This document shows positions 12,496 through 24,300 of a stretch of DNA of 62,000 nucleotides, in pieces. Origin of the DNA: Chrysomallon squamiferum (Eukaryota; Mollusca; Gastropoda; Neomphalida; Peltospiridae). The stretch's first letter is position 1. Each line of letters begins with the position of its first letter. A program made the translations under genes and the position numbers. The stretch is taken from the NCBI GenBank assembly GCA_012295275.1, contig CM022672.1, forward strand, positions 14,255,995 to 14,317,994, written 5' to 3'. Under the pieces are notes generated by a model that saw only the letters and a list, made by a program, of their open reading frames with translations, did no database searches and had not been told where the DNA came from.

Positions 12496-14254
12496 AAGTA
12501 TTAAAATGTTCTTTACTCCATATTTTGTGTTATTGTTAACAATGGGTTGCTCTAGCAATTCCTAAATTTTTTTGTTTTCATTTTTAACCTATATACATGA
12601 AAGACATATTTTTTTTTTAATATATTAACAACTTTGGTTTCTGTGTATTTCCTGTAGCACTCTTCAAGATGGTTCATGAAACCCCAGTGGTGTATCATTA
12701 GGCTACTAATTAGATTAAAAATAAATAACAATTATTAATAGTTTCTCTATTATTTTTTGTTATTCTTACTTAGCTGCTGACTTGACAGTCTGCAATCCAC
12801 GATCCTGTTTACTTCTAGCACCTGAACCTGACTCTAGAGGTGCATCACATTCTATAGCTAGTTGTTCTCGAAATATCCCATCATGCTGTGAGCTGATCTG
12901 ATGACATGGAGGACATAGTAACAGTATATCATGTGATCTGTGATCTTTTAAAGATGGAGGAAAATATCTGGAAAAAAACAAACAAAATAATAGTAAAATA
13001 TCTATATCTTGAAGGTAGTGATACTTATGATGGCTATGGTAATGTTCTTTCAATGCAATTCAGTTTATTAGTAATTTACTGGGTATCCTTTTTTGTTTTT
13101 TTATTAACGCAAATAATATATAACTAAATAATATTTTAAAAATTCATACTATTCAGCCACCAAAAATCATTAAAACAAATTTACAACCAATTGTGTTAAT
13201 GATATTCATTTACATTTTTCTTGTGAGAAAAATGCACATCCATGAATACGTAATAACAATCAAGTAACAGTTTAAGACCACAAAATTTCAATTCACAGAA
13301 CTAAACTTGCTGATCTTCATCCTGATATGTTATTATTTAGTCAAACAAATATACAATTTCGTACAACAAAATACAAAATTTGGCAATATTATTTTTTGGG
13401 GGGTGGAATTTACTGTATAATAACAGTTAAATAAAACAAGTAGGCCTAAAGCATACTTTCTGTATTCTTGTGGCACAATAAACTTTCTGATGTAGCCATC
13501 AGTCGCTCCACAAACAACACAGACATTGTCTTTGTTCTGTAGATAGTAGTTTCTTTCTGAGTCGGGTCTCCCTGCAGGTTCAAACCTCAGTTTGACAACC
13601 AGTGGATTATCACTGACTTTATCTGAAATTGAGTTTATTTTCATCAAAAGGTGTGAATACGTTTTGATATCAACACTTATTATATATAATTTAATTCTTA
13701 TTTAATAATAATAGTACACATCTTAAGTAACCACTTTTCCAATGGACAGAAAAGCATTCATATAACTGTAGCTCTCAAAAATAAATAAATATTTTACTAA
13801 GCTAACGATAACTATAACAGTGAACAATTACAAATAGTTTCTAAATCTTTTCAAATTTCAAATAAAATTTAAATTATTCAAAAAATTATTTTAAATGCTG
13901 AATGTTTTCTAAATACAAAGACAGAAGTTGAGATGCTGATATTATTTTTCTGTTATTTTTACTAGTAAAACTGAAAATTTAAAAATAAATAAAATCACCT
14001 CCTAGTCGTTTAGAAATATACCACTGTGCTTTATTATAGTTGCAGGTGCACAACATCTGACCATCAGGAGCTGTCAGCTGACAGTTGTCATACAATGGTT
14101 TCTGGCGCATAGAGTATGCACGAAGCATATCAACTCCTCTGTCATGTTTTCTTTCTGATATTTTCATGGAATCCTAAATATTTATGTCAGATATTATTTT
14201 TCTAAAGAAAATGAAAATAAACTTTTGATTTTTATTTAAATAATGAAATGAAAT

Positions 14255-14287
<33 letters not shown>

Positions 14288-17200
14288 TGTGTGGTTAAGA
14301 GTGTGCAGGTGCATTTGCTTGTAGGTGTGCATGTACATAACCATTTACATGATTTAATCTGAACCACTTAAACTACATGATCAATCCTTCACTGATTGAT
14401 TGAATCAGTGAGTCCATTTTATTACTTTATTCATTTTTATTATCAGACTTCTTTTTGGGGGGGGTTGTTCCATAATACCAATACAAAATAATTAAAACTG
14501 TAACTAAATAAACTTCACAACTGTAAATGCAACATGTATTCTTTGGTCTATATAACTGGGACAATAAATCAAGTTTAACATTTTTTGTATTCTTCTTACC
14601 ACAGGGTTCAGCTGAGAAGTTTGAACTGCGCCATCAACTAAACCTTGACATAAAGATGTTGCTGTCTGCCAAAACTGTGCTTCAGAAATGTTGTTGAAAT
14701 CTTCATCATACATCCAGTCATAAGAGTTACTGTAAGAGTTACTTCCCCATTGTGGTGGCTCTCTATTGTTTGTCGTCTTTTTACCTGACAGTTTAGCGAG
14801 AACCAGTCTAATGAATATATCTACTGCAACCATGGCATCTGCTGCAGCATAGTCTATCTACAATATATATTTTAACAAACTGTCACTATTGAAACAAAAG
14901 TCAAAATTCCAAAAAAAAATGTTTTTATTCAATTACAGTTTCTTCTATCTGATCAAAATTTTAAACTTGTGTATGAAAATTATTTAAAATAAAAAATGAT
15001 AAAAGTAAATTTAAAGCAAAATAATATGATAATAAAAAATAAATTGTTATAATAATAATAATGATAACAATGTTAAAAAATTAAATAAATAAATAAACAA
15101 CAGGAATAAGATTTCCAAATTAATAAATATAATTTTCTTTTTTTTTTAAATTTCTGTATATTTTAGATAACAGTCTTTAGAAAATCAATACATCTATTTG
15201 AATATGACTTCTTTTTTTTTTTCTTGTTTACCTGGTCAGTACAAAGAGTTTCTGCCTCCCAGTTACCACATCGTACTGAGCGCTCTTTGTTCAATGTCTG
15301 CCCTAGAATTCCTTCACACAGACCCTGCAAACCATTGTTTGGACTGAAAAGGAGAAAAACAGGAAAAGTGGTGAGGCACAAGCCATTTTTTTGTATTTTA
15401 GTGGTATGTGTAACCCAAGTAACATTATCCATTACTAACGTGTTAACAGAATTTTCTTTATAATAAAACTACATATAACTAATAACTGACATAACTGGAA
15501 AAATGTACAGTTCACATGTTTCATGACATGCCTACAAATTTTAGTGTTGGAGTAGCACACATACCTGTACTATAAATACATAAGTAGTTCAGAAAACAAT
15601 AAAAATATAAAGAAAATAATGTCACAGCAATACTGTATTAGGCAGCATGACAAGTAGCTTGTTTCTTTTAGACTTAAATGTACTGAAAGTTTTAAACAAA
15701 ACATATAATACATTTAACTCAGCCTTGTTTGTATCTGCTAAGAAATTGATCAGTACTGATTTTTAAACTATTGGATAAGACATATAACAAAAAAAGAAAA
15801 AAAAAAAGAGAAGAAATTACATATAAGTTAATGCAACTAAATATGGAATAACACAAACCACTGAAATATTCCTCTCACTCGAACTAATACATTTCTCAAA
15901 TCAACACAACCACGAACAGCAAGACCGTAATCTTTGAGCAGTTTTTTACCATCATCAGAAACACCGACTCCTACTTTTAAAATACTGAAAACAATAATAA
16001 CAGTAAATATTTACACTTTTAAAGATAATGAAAAATTGAAATAAAAATTTGTAAATATTAATCATTTCTACTGGAAAATTTGATTTTTACAATTAAAATT
16101 AATTCAGATATAATATTAACAAGCATTCAAATGTGACGTTTTTGGGGTGAGGCTGTGAACATTTTGGAATCCTTATATATTGAGTTGTGTGTATATATAT
16201 ATATATATATATTTATATGATATTGGTGAATTTACTAAACACTGGACAAGAATATTAACATAATGATTATTATAATGTGTGTGTGTGTGTATGTGTGTGT
16301 TTGTGTGTAACTTCTTATCTTTTTATTTGAATTTTGTAATTTCTTTATTCAGTCAAATTGTGACAGGTATGTTGAAAGAGCATCACAGTCTAATTATGCT
16401 ATTTAAAACATTTCTAAATATATTAAATACATTAATTTTAATTGTCAGCAATACATAAATATTAAATTTAAAAAAAATATTTTGGATACCTTAAAATCTG
16501 TGATGACATTTAATGCTTTTCGATTCTGACACTGATCATTTTGGTGTTAATTGTTTTGTTGAAGGGGGTCTTGATGTTTTGTCTTGATATAACTTTTCTC
16601 TTCAACTTTTCAAACTTTTTATCGATATATGTATGTGCATGTGTATTTTTATATGTGTGTGTGTATTAAAAATGGTAATAATAAATTTAAAAGAAAAACA
16701 ATGACACCATGTTCTGGCAAATACCTCCTATCTGAAAGAAAACATTTCAAAGTGCTGGGTACATCATGATGCATGTGACAAAGTCGTACCAGGGCACACT
16801 GTCCTTGATGAGTTGCAATTTGCATTAAAGCTACTGGGTTACGTTTCCCAACATCATTCACCCACTCTGTATCAAAACCAACAACCTGAAAGTAATACAA
16901 ATATAAATATATATGTATATGCATAACAGTATAAGTACATGTACTAGGCTCTACTAAAAGTTAGAAAAAAGTATATTTTAATCCTAATTCATTTTTAATG
17001 TTAGTTTTTGTAATATTTCACTGAAATTTAAACAAGAAATCATGACCGTAGCCTTCATAATTACTGGTATCAATGAGCATAAATGAATTATTTCTTATTT
17101 GTTGTCATTACCATAAAAATATTTTTTTTACAATACATCATATACAATGTTATAGGCATGTAATATTTGATCCCTATACATAATTTATATAATGATAATA

Positions 17201-17746
17201 TACTTATATCCACAAAGAAAATACACTGTATAAATATAAAACATGATAAAATAATAATAAAAAATTATCTTATGAAGAAATTTTATAACTAAAATACGAT
17301 AACCACAGTACCTTTAAGGTTTGAATATCTGACATCAACTTTGGATAAAATATTTCCCATTCCGCTGATGATGTCACAATATTAATTGACACATCTTTTC
17401 TCCTTGTGGACAATTTCTTTTTATTCAAAACAAACCATCTAGCAAAACGCCAAAACAAAATTCCTAAATGAAAGAAAATAAATTAATTTAACTGGATTAA
17501 GTATTAAGTTATATAATTTAAAACAATTTACAATAAAGTCTGTCGTCAATTCATCGAACTTCTGGCTGGTGCTCCTAGAAATTAAACGGAAATGTAAAAG
17601 AAACATAATAAATAAAAGAACGTTACTCAATATATTTCACACATATTACCTCCAATTATCATTCCCGGTACAACAACAACCATTTGTTTAAAAGTTTTGT
17701 TCATTTTGTTATCACCATTAATAAACCGTGAAAGTAAACGATCCAT
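11330..17746 (-). CDS. EXD2: Exonuclease 3'-5' domain-containing protein 2, 11 coding exons, 607 aa
   Basis: DEDDy-family 3'-5' exonuclease linked to DNA-end resection and, in reports, to mitochondrial translation. Exons in transcript order: 17746-17650, 17463-17312, 16885-16725, 15984-15859, 15343-15232, 14857-14600, 14173-13999, 13622-13457, 12967-12770, 12059-11928, 11576-11330. All phases match, giving 607 residues against 621 in human. A membrane or targeting segment sits near residues 22-37 (MVVVVPGMIIGGILFW). Exonuclease motifs: FDTEW with D88/E90; likely D148 in VSDDGKKLL; Y219 and D223 in DYAAAD. A C-terminal HNH/zinc-like module has C395-x2-C398, then H428-D429 and C434-x2-C437-H438. 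The end keeps the EXD2-typical KKWRQHFLDTMQP and MWSVDHN blocks. Complete, with no disrupted motif. Confidence 0.95.
11577..11927 (-). other. EXD2 last intron with G-rich tandem repeat
   Basis: This intron lies between coding exons 10 and 11. It holds (AT) stretches and a purine-rich array on the plus strand; see the separate repeat entry. Confidence 0.8.
11631..11730 (+). repeat. 20-bp G-rich tandem repeat with G-quadruplex motif
   Basis: A unit like GAGAGAGTAGGGAGGGGAGG repeats about three times (11631-11690). It grades into GGGAGGGGAGGGAGGGG at 11680-11696, a textbook four-run G-quadruplex motif with one-base loops, and then irregular GA-rich sequence. The G-rich strand is the template strand for EXD2. 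Confidence 0.85.
12453..12497. repeat. (AAT)n plus A-tract, EXD2 intron 9
   Basis: About ten AAT units are followed by an A-run. Confidence 0.9.
14257..14285. repeat. A29 homopolymer, EXD2 intron 6
   Basis: Uninterrupted A-run on the plus strand. Confidence 0.95.
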
Positions 17747-17905
17747 TTCAAAACTTATGCTCAGTGGGCGCAGACATTATTGACTGGTTTGTTTCCTAGG
17801 CAAGAATATCTTTGGCAATTAAAGCGTAACATGTGTAAGAATTTGTGTAGAATGTCAAACTGATAGGACCAAGTTAGTAAGTCACTAAGTAATATATAAA
17901 TTACA
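17747..17905. promoter_or_regulatory. Divergent EXD2/MRPS26 promoter
   Basis: Only 159 bp separate the EXD2 start codon (minus) from the MRPS26 start codon (plus). Promoters and both 5' UTRs must therefore fit here unless hidden leader exons exist. The sequence is less AT-rich than its flanks near 17760-17775 and contains a GGGCG-type GC element at about 17766-17770. No TATA box is placed convincingly. Bidirectional use is inferred from geometry. Confidence 0.7.
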
Positions 17906-19957
17906 ATGTCGTTGATAAATATTCTCTTAAGATCAAGGATTATTTTTACCTCAAAATGTTGCCATGAACATCAGATTGGTGCATTAAGTCCAATAGTTCA
18001 ATTTATTAGATGGCGAAAACCACGATGGGAACCAAAAGCTAAAAGCAAGATATTTTATGTCCGAACTCCAACACCGATTGATCCGCAAGAAAGTGAAGAA
18101 TTAAAATTAAGATATGCACATTATCGCACACATCTTCGCGCAGTCAGGTGAGTCTGCTAATAATAATTTATTTTGTTATGTATTCATATTTTGTATAAAG
18201 TGAGGTGTTTTAACTGCTACGCAAGACGACTCCATTTGTACTGTAGAGGTCACGAATGAATTAATTTTAATTCAAAATAGTAAAATGTAAATCTATTTTA
18301 AAATCAAAATTTACTTTTTTTAGTCTGTCACTCTGGCCTCCTATCTCTTTTCTAAATAATAATGATGGCTGTTAAAGACTAGAATACACACGTTTTAGAT
18401 GGACAGTATGAGTATGTTTCAGGACTGGACATTTTGCTTTATAGTTTATTAGTTTATATTTTCAACTTTTTAACTAATTCATACTTAATATTTACCTCAC
18501 TTTATTTACATAATTTATAGTGTTCGCGGTGAACTTAACAATTAATAAATGAAAAACTGGGAACCTTAGTGGACTGCCCCAAAGAAATGAGAAATATGAA
18601 ATGAATATGAAGTATATATAATATAGTGATGTTGATTATGACATCTATCAATGTATCATTGCCTAAACAGTTTAACCATTTCAGTGACATTTAATGTATT
18701 ACTTTTAATATTTTTATATACCTTTAAAAACTATGTTCTGTGGATCATCATATTGGTTTAAGCCTCTCAGTTTATTATTATAAGTATATTACAGTGATAT
18801 ATTAAAACAATATTTTTCTTTAACAGACGCTACTTAAGTCAATCTTTGCAAGAACAAAAACAGCAGAAAATGGTTGATGATGATTTGGAACAAAAGGAAC
18901 TAGATGATATTCAGTGGATGATTTCTGAAAATGATAAATGGAATGAACAGTCAGCAAAACTGAGGTATTTAAACTAATCTGCAGTCATATTTTTGATAAT
19001 TAATCATTAATTTAATGATAATAATAATAATTCCAATGGATTACCATAAAATTTGTTTCTACTTTCTGTTGTGTTAATAAATAATAAAGTACAGGAGAAA
19101 ATAATATTTGATCACTTATTTACTTTATAATTTCTACTGTTAAAGAATCAGGAAGAGAAATAAATGATTTTCTTTTATTTTTTACAAATTATTGTTGTTG
19201 TTATAAACTTAATAACTTTTTTTTTTTTTTTTTTAAAATTATGTAGAGAGGCACGATTGGGTGAAGAAATCAAACAGAAAGAATTAAAACTGCGATTGAA
19301 AGCCGAAAAAGAGTTGGACAGAAAAGTGACCATGATAGAAAAGGCTCAGAAAAAGCTTCAGAAAGAACTTGTAAGTGGATTTTTTAAGGCAGTTTTATAT
19401 GGGTGTTGTGTAGTTTAGATATTAGTATGTAACTATGTTGGTTGTAAGTATATTGGTTACATGATTTATTCTCAGAATATCCATAAGTCTACTTTCCGTT
19501 CCTGTAAAGGTCTCACAAATGCCATTGGTGGATTTAAAAATATATATATATATATATATTCGGCTATTTTTCTTTTCAGTCCATTTGGTATTTAATTATA
19601 AAAAAAATTAGTTGTGAAACATGCTGTAGTTCTAATAAAAAAAATTAACAACTTACAATGTTTTTGTTTAAATACTTAATTTTACATTAGAATCTTTTCA
19701 TTTGCCACAGAATTTCTTCTAGCATAATTTGTAAATCTGTGTACATCTTTAATTGGATTTTCATTATTTTATTTTTTTTCTAGGAGGATATTCAGTCTGA
19801 GATTACTTTAGATAATCTTGATGTGGAAATTGAAAAACTTTTAAACCAGAGGAAAGATTACAACTTTGCTATTGATCCTCGTGGTCAAATTATAACAGAT
19901 GAAATATTAAAAACAGAAGAAAAAGAAAAAAGTGCATCAAGTGTAAAAACAAGTTAA
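17906..19957 (+). CDS. MRPS26: Mitochondrial small ribosomal subunit protein mS26, 4 exons, 225 aa
   Basis: Structural protein of the mitochondrial 28S subunit, specific to mitochondrial ribosomes. Exons 17906-18147, 18827-18964, 19247-19370 and 19784-19957; phases match and give 225 residues (human 205). The N-terminus (MSLINILLRSRIIFTSK) is hydrophobic and basic with no acidic residue, as expected for a mitochondrial presequence. The family core is WRKPRWEPKAKSKIFYVR and PIDPQESEELKLRYAHYRTH in exon 1. Exons 2-4 encode charged helical sequence that looks coiled-coil. The start is the first ATG of the open exon. A poly(A) signal candidate (AATAAA) lies at 20234-20239, with a second at 20320-20325. 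Confidence 0.93.
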
Positions 19958-21316
19958 ATGCAGCTGTAGTACAAGAATTAAAATTGTGTTATAGTGTGCT
20001 TTGCCTACATACAGACAGTTTTACCTTGTGACATACATTAAGCATGAATCTGCACAGATTTGTTAATTTGTATCATATGCTGTTGTTTATAATTTAACCT
20101 GCTGGTTTAGATTTTTATTTCAAGAAAATCTTTCTGGTACAAAAAAAAGTAACTAACACTTTTCAAAGTTTTTTTATTTACAGATAAATATATATTTCTG
20201 AAACAATAATTATTTAAAAAGTTGACCTCTGAAAATAAAATATTCATGTACTGAAAGATATTTGCAAATTGAGATTCATGCTAAGGAATAATGTTCAAAA
20301 ATTATTGTAACCATAAAGGAATAAAAATACTGACCTATCCCTGAACACTGTGTATGTTTTAATCAAAGAAAATCAATTGTACAAAATATCCACATATATA
20401 ATTTTGATGGACCGATAAAGCTTGGAGATAAGTTACACATTTGGGGCATTTTTTTAATATTGCTTGAGAAGCAGCTGAGATTTTGATACTGCATTATTTG
20501 TTCATAATAACAATTATTGCTATTATAATTTTAAAAATACATATATTGAACTCTTTTGCTTTGCTAAACTTGAATATATAGACATGCATAAACAGATTGG
20601 ACTGTGTTAAAGTATGTTATAGCAAGTCCAACATTAACAAAGATAACTAACAAAACTGCTAGTGGACATAATATTTTCAAATTCCACAATTTTCCTAGTA
20701 ATAAGGGTCATGAAATATATTTTCTCACTTATCTTTTTAGATCAGTTTTCAATATGGGCAAAAAGAAGATAATATCTATGACATCCTTAACAGATTACCT
20801 GATAACATTAGAACAGTAGTAAAATGATACATTTTATTATCCAGTCTGGCAGATTATTAGAATATACAGAACAAAAATAATTAGAATTAGAATTAAATAA
20901 TGTGTTTTTATATAGTTTAATATTTTGGTAATTGTACACTATTTTAAAAAATAACGAGACAAAAATTTCAATATAGTTTAATTAAAAAAAATATCATATA
21001 TAAATTATTTTCACAATTTCTGATTACAAATAAAACAATCATGTTTTTGAACACTCTTCCAAGTTTTAATAAGCAAAATTATATATAAACTTTAACAATT
21101 TTTACAAAATATAAATAAAATTTACACCTTTATTCTATTTCTAGTAATTAATTACACTGCTGAACAATTAAATAAATAATGTAATCTCCCACAAAAAATT
21201 CTTTAGCAAACACTTTAAGATATTTCATTGACAAAAATAACATTTTATTTATTCCCTTCAGTTAATGTTACTGAATGATCAACAACCCACCTGAATTACA
21301 TTTATGCTTAAAATTG
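19958..21316. other. Convergent intergenic region MRPS26-SEPSECS
   Basis: Tail-to-tail 3' flanks. On the plus strand, AATAAA at 20234-20239 and 20320-20325 could end MRPS26 transcripts. On the minus strand, TTTATT at 21244-21249, about 70 bp past the SEPSECS stop, could be its signal. No additional coding exon or repeat array is recognised. Confidence 0.6.
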
Positions 21317-24300
21317 TCAAGATTCAAAACCATGAGAAATTTTAGATGAAGACTCGAATTCAGTGGTATTGTCTCCAAGATCCAAAGAAGATTTTGACAT
21401 GTGTACTGGAACTTCACCTGGAGCCAGCAGTGATGATTTTATTGCTGAGCCTTCAACGTGAAGAGTTGATGTTGATCGTGTTTGGGTCAGTGATGGGGTG
21501 GAGCCAACATTCTCGGGAGCAGGGGCTCGCGACAGCCCATCGCTGCTAGACTGGTATGTAACCTTTATAAAAGAACTGTGCAGAGAAGACGAGTCAGACA
21601 TCCAACTATCCATTGCTTTGTCTAGTCGAATTACGAATGTGTCCACATCGTGTTTTGTCATTCCTATTGCTGCAGCAACGGTGAGGTATGGACACGGGTA
21701 GAAATTGTGATGCGCACCAAAATTCGTGAAAGAATAGCCAGCAATAATGGGATTTTTTCCTGGTGCAATCACTCTGAAAATGTAATTTAAAAACATTTAA
21801 GAAAGACATTTCCACTGTAATAATAAAACATAAATACAAATACACACACACATAAAGGTAAGAAAGTAATTTCCGTTGAAAAAAACAACAAACATACAGA
21901 CACATCCACATATGTATATATGTATGTGTGTGATGTGTATATGATATATGTATATTTTTTTAATATTATTATAATGGAAATGTCTGTTACTTAAAAGCAT
22001 TCATCAAATAAAGTTGTCTGCAAACTTAATTTTCTGTCTTTCTTTTTAAGCAAACAGAACATATTGTTATTGTTCCAGATGTGCTTAAAAATGATTTGAT
22101 TTAATTTATTTTTAAATAGTATATAAAAAAAAAAAAAAGTTTTATACAATGATAATTTTCAGCATCTCTTCAGACATGTTTTTTATGGGCCCTTAATTTG
22201 ATAATAAACTGCATTTAAACTTTTAATATTTTAAAAAGAATACATTTTAAAAAAGGAAAGAAAAAAAAAGAAATATGAATTAAAGTAATTCTTTATCATG
22301 AACGTAAAAACTATCAAAAGAAATAAGATATAATATGTACCAGGCAAAAATATTAATTCTGATGAAAATAATAATGTATTTAAAAGAATAAAATAAAACA
22401 AAAATAAAACATACCTTGCTCCTGAAACAAATCGTGTAAAAAGCATTGATCCAAGTTTTGTTATGTTCAACATGTCAGATTCTTGCATCTGAGTTAGAGT
22501 TATTCCTAAGAAAAAGAAATGTGATTCATTTTAAAGCATATCTATAGATGTAAATGCAAAAAGCTTCAACCTCCTTTTATTTTTTTATGGTTATTTTATA
22601 TTAACATCAACCTTTGCTAACCAACAAAGTAATGATGTGATAGATGAGATATATACAGGCAATCATCTTCTCATTCTCACTTTTGTCTACTTTTCTTTAT
22701 TGAGTTAACATAGCGAAGTTACCAAAGCATTGTGTTTTCACTGCTATATATAAATTCTAATTACAAAAGAAAGAAAGATAGGGTATCATCCAAGCAACTT
22801 CATGGATCTTGTTTTATATCAGCAAGTCTGATGTCCACTTATACAAAATAATCATTTACCACCATACAAAATGTATTATGGCTGTTACACAATCAGTCAT
22901 CATGTTTTCATTGCCAAGGATTAAGTCTTAAGAATTTATCAACTATTAAAATCTGTAAACTGAGGTTAGTTTTCAGTCCTATATAAAAAATTTTTTTTTT
23001 AAATCCCAAAGCTGTCCATAGCCCAATTTAATTTGTGGTTGAAACTGTAAGAATTTTTAATCTACCCATTGATATTGGATTGTGCTGTGTATTCAGCAGT
23101 CTTTCTCCATGCTTAGCAGCACAAGCAGAGAGTTCTGTTCGTAAGTACGAGTACATTTCTTTCCGTTTGGCCAGCAATTTCTTGTAACCTGAGGAGCCCA
23201 GTGATAGCATTGTTATCAAAAAGTCCAATGTAGGGACTGCAGATGCTCGTCCTGAAGAAATAATTTCAGAATCACATACCAACATTGTTATTATTATTAA
23301 TCTTTAATATATCTGTCAATACTTTTAATCTTTTTCATTTAATTAGATATATATAATACAGGTAATTAAGTAACCTTCAAATCTGACAAAATGCACACCA
23401 GCAGTATCTTGACACAAAAAAGTTTCCTGAGATAACTATATCATGTTACATTTTAAAAATTACATGTAACAGTTTATTCAGGAAATTGCTGCATATTACA
23501 TTTAAAATTTTTTTAAAAATTAAAATTAATTTGGACATTATTCAAGTAGCTGATTTTTCATTTGAAAATATAGCAGAATTATTATATACCCCATACTGGG
23601 ATTTAAAAACTATATTAAACCTGGATATGTGTGTCCAATTTCCTCAACAAATTTCTTGTCAAACCCTGCAATAATGCTGCCACCTACAGGTACCATAAAG
23701 TTTTTGTCAGTACTCTGTACAAATGCATCAACACGTCCACATCGTGATGCCTAACAATGAAATATTTGACAAGTGAGGTTATTTCTGCGTGTATTAAAAT
23801 ATTAATTTTTCACATCACAGGCTGAAAGAAATTATCCATTTGAAGACAAAAAATTACAAGAAAACAATCCATTAATAGTTCTGGACCATTCCTAACAGAG
23901 ACACAAACAATCAAAACAACTGCTTTTTATTACAACTCATATTTCAATTACAAACAAAGCTTTTATATTTAACATGTTGCAAATATTTTCTCTAATCATC
24001 TATCTACTGGTTAGTAGGAATTAGTTGTATAGAAATAAATAAAATTCTATACAGTTACAACAGAGCTGGCTCAAACAATAATAATAATAAAATCTGTTTT
24101 ATGCCATGATGTGATCTCATTCATTCTCATGCATACATTCACACATAAAAGCACAGACTTAAAACAAGCATCTAGATAAAGCTAGACTGAAAGACAGAGT
24201 ATAATCTATGAACCAATACCTGTTCTATAATATGTGTACATTTAGTAGACTGGATCCCATAAGCATTGTTGATGATATGAGGTACAGACAAAACTCTGCA

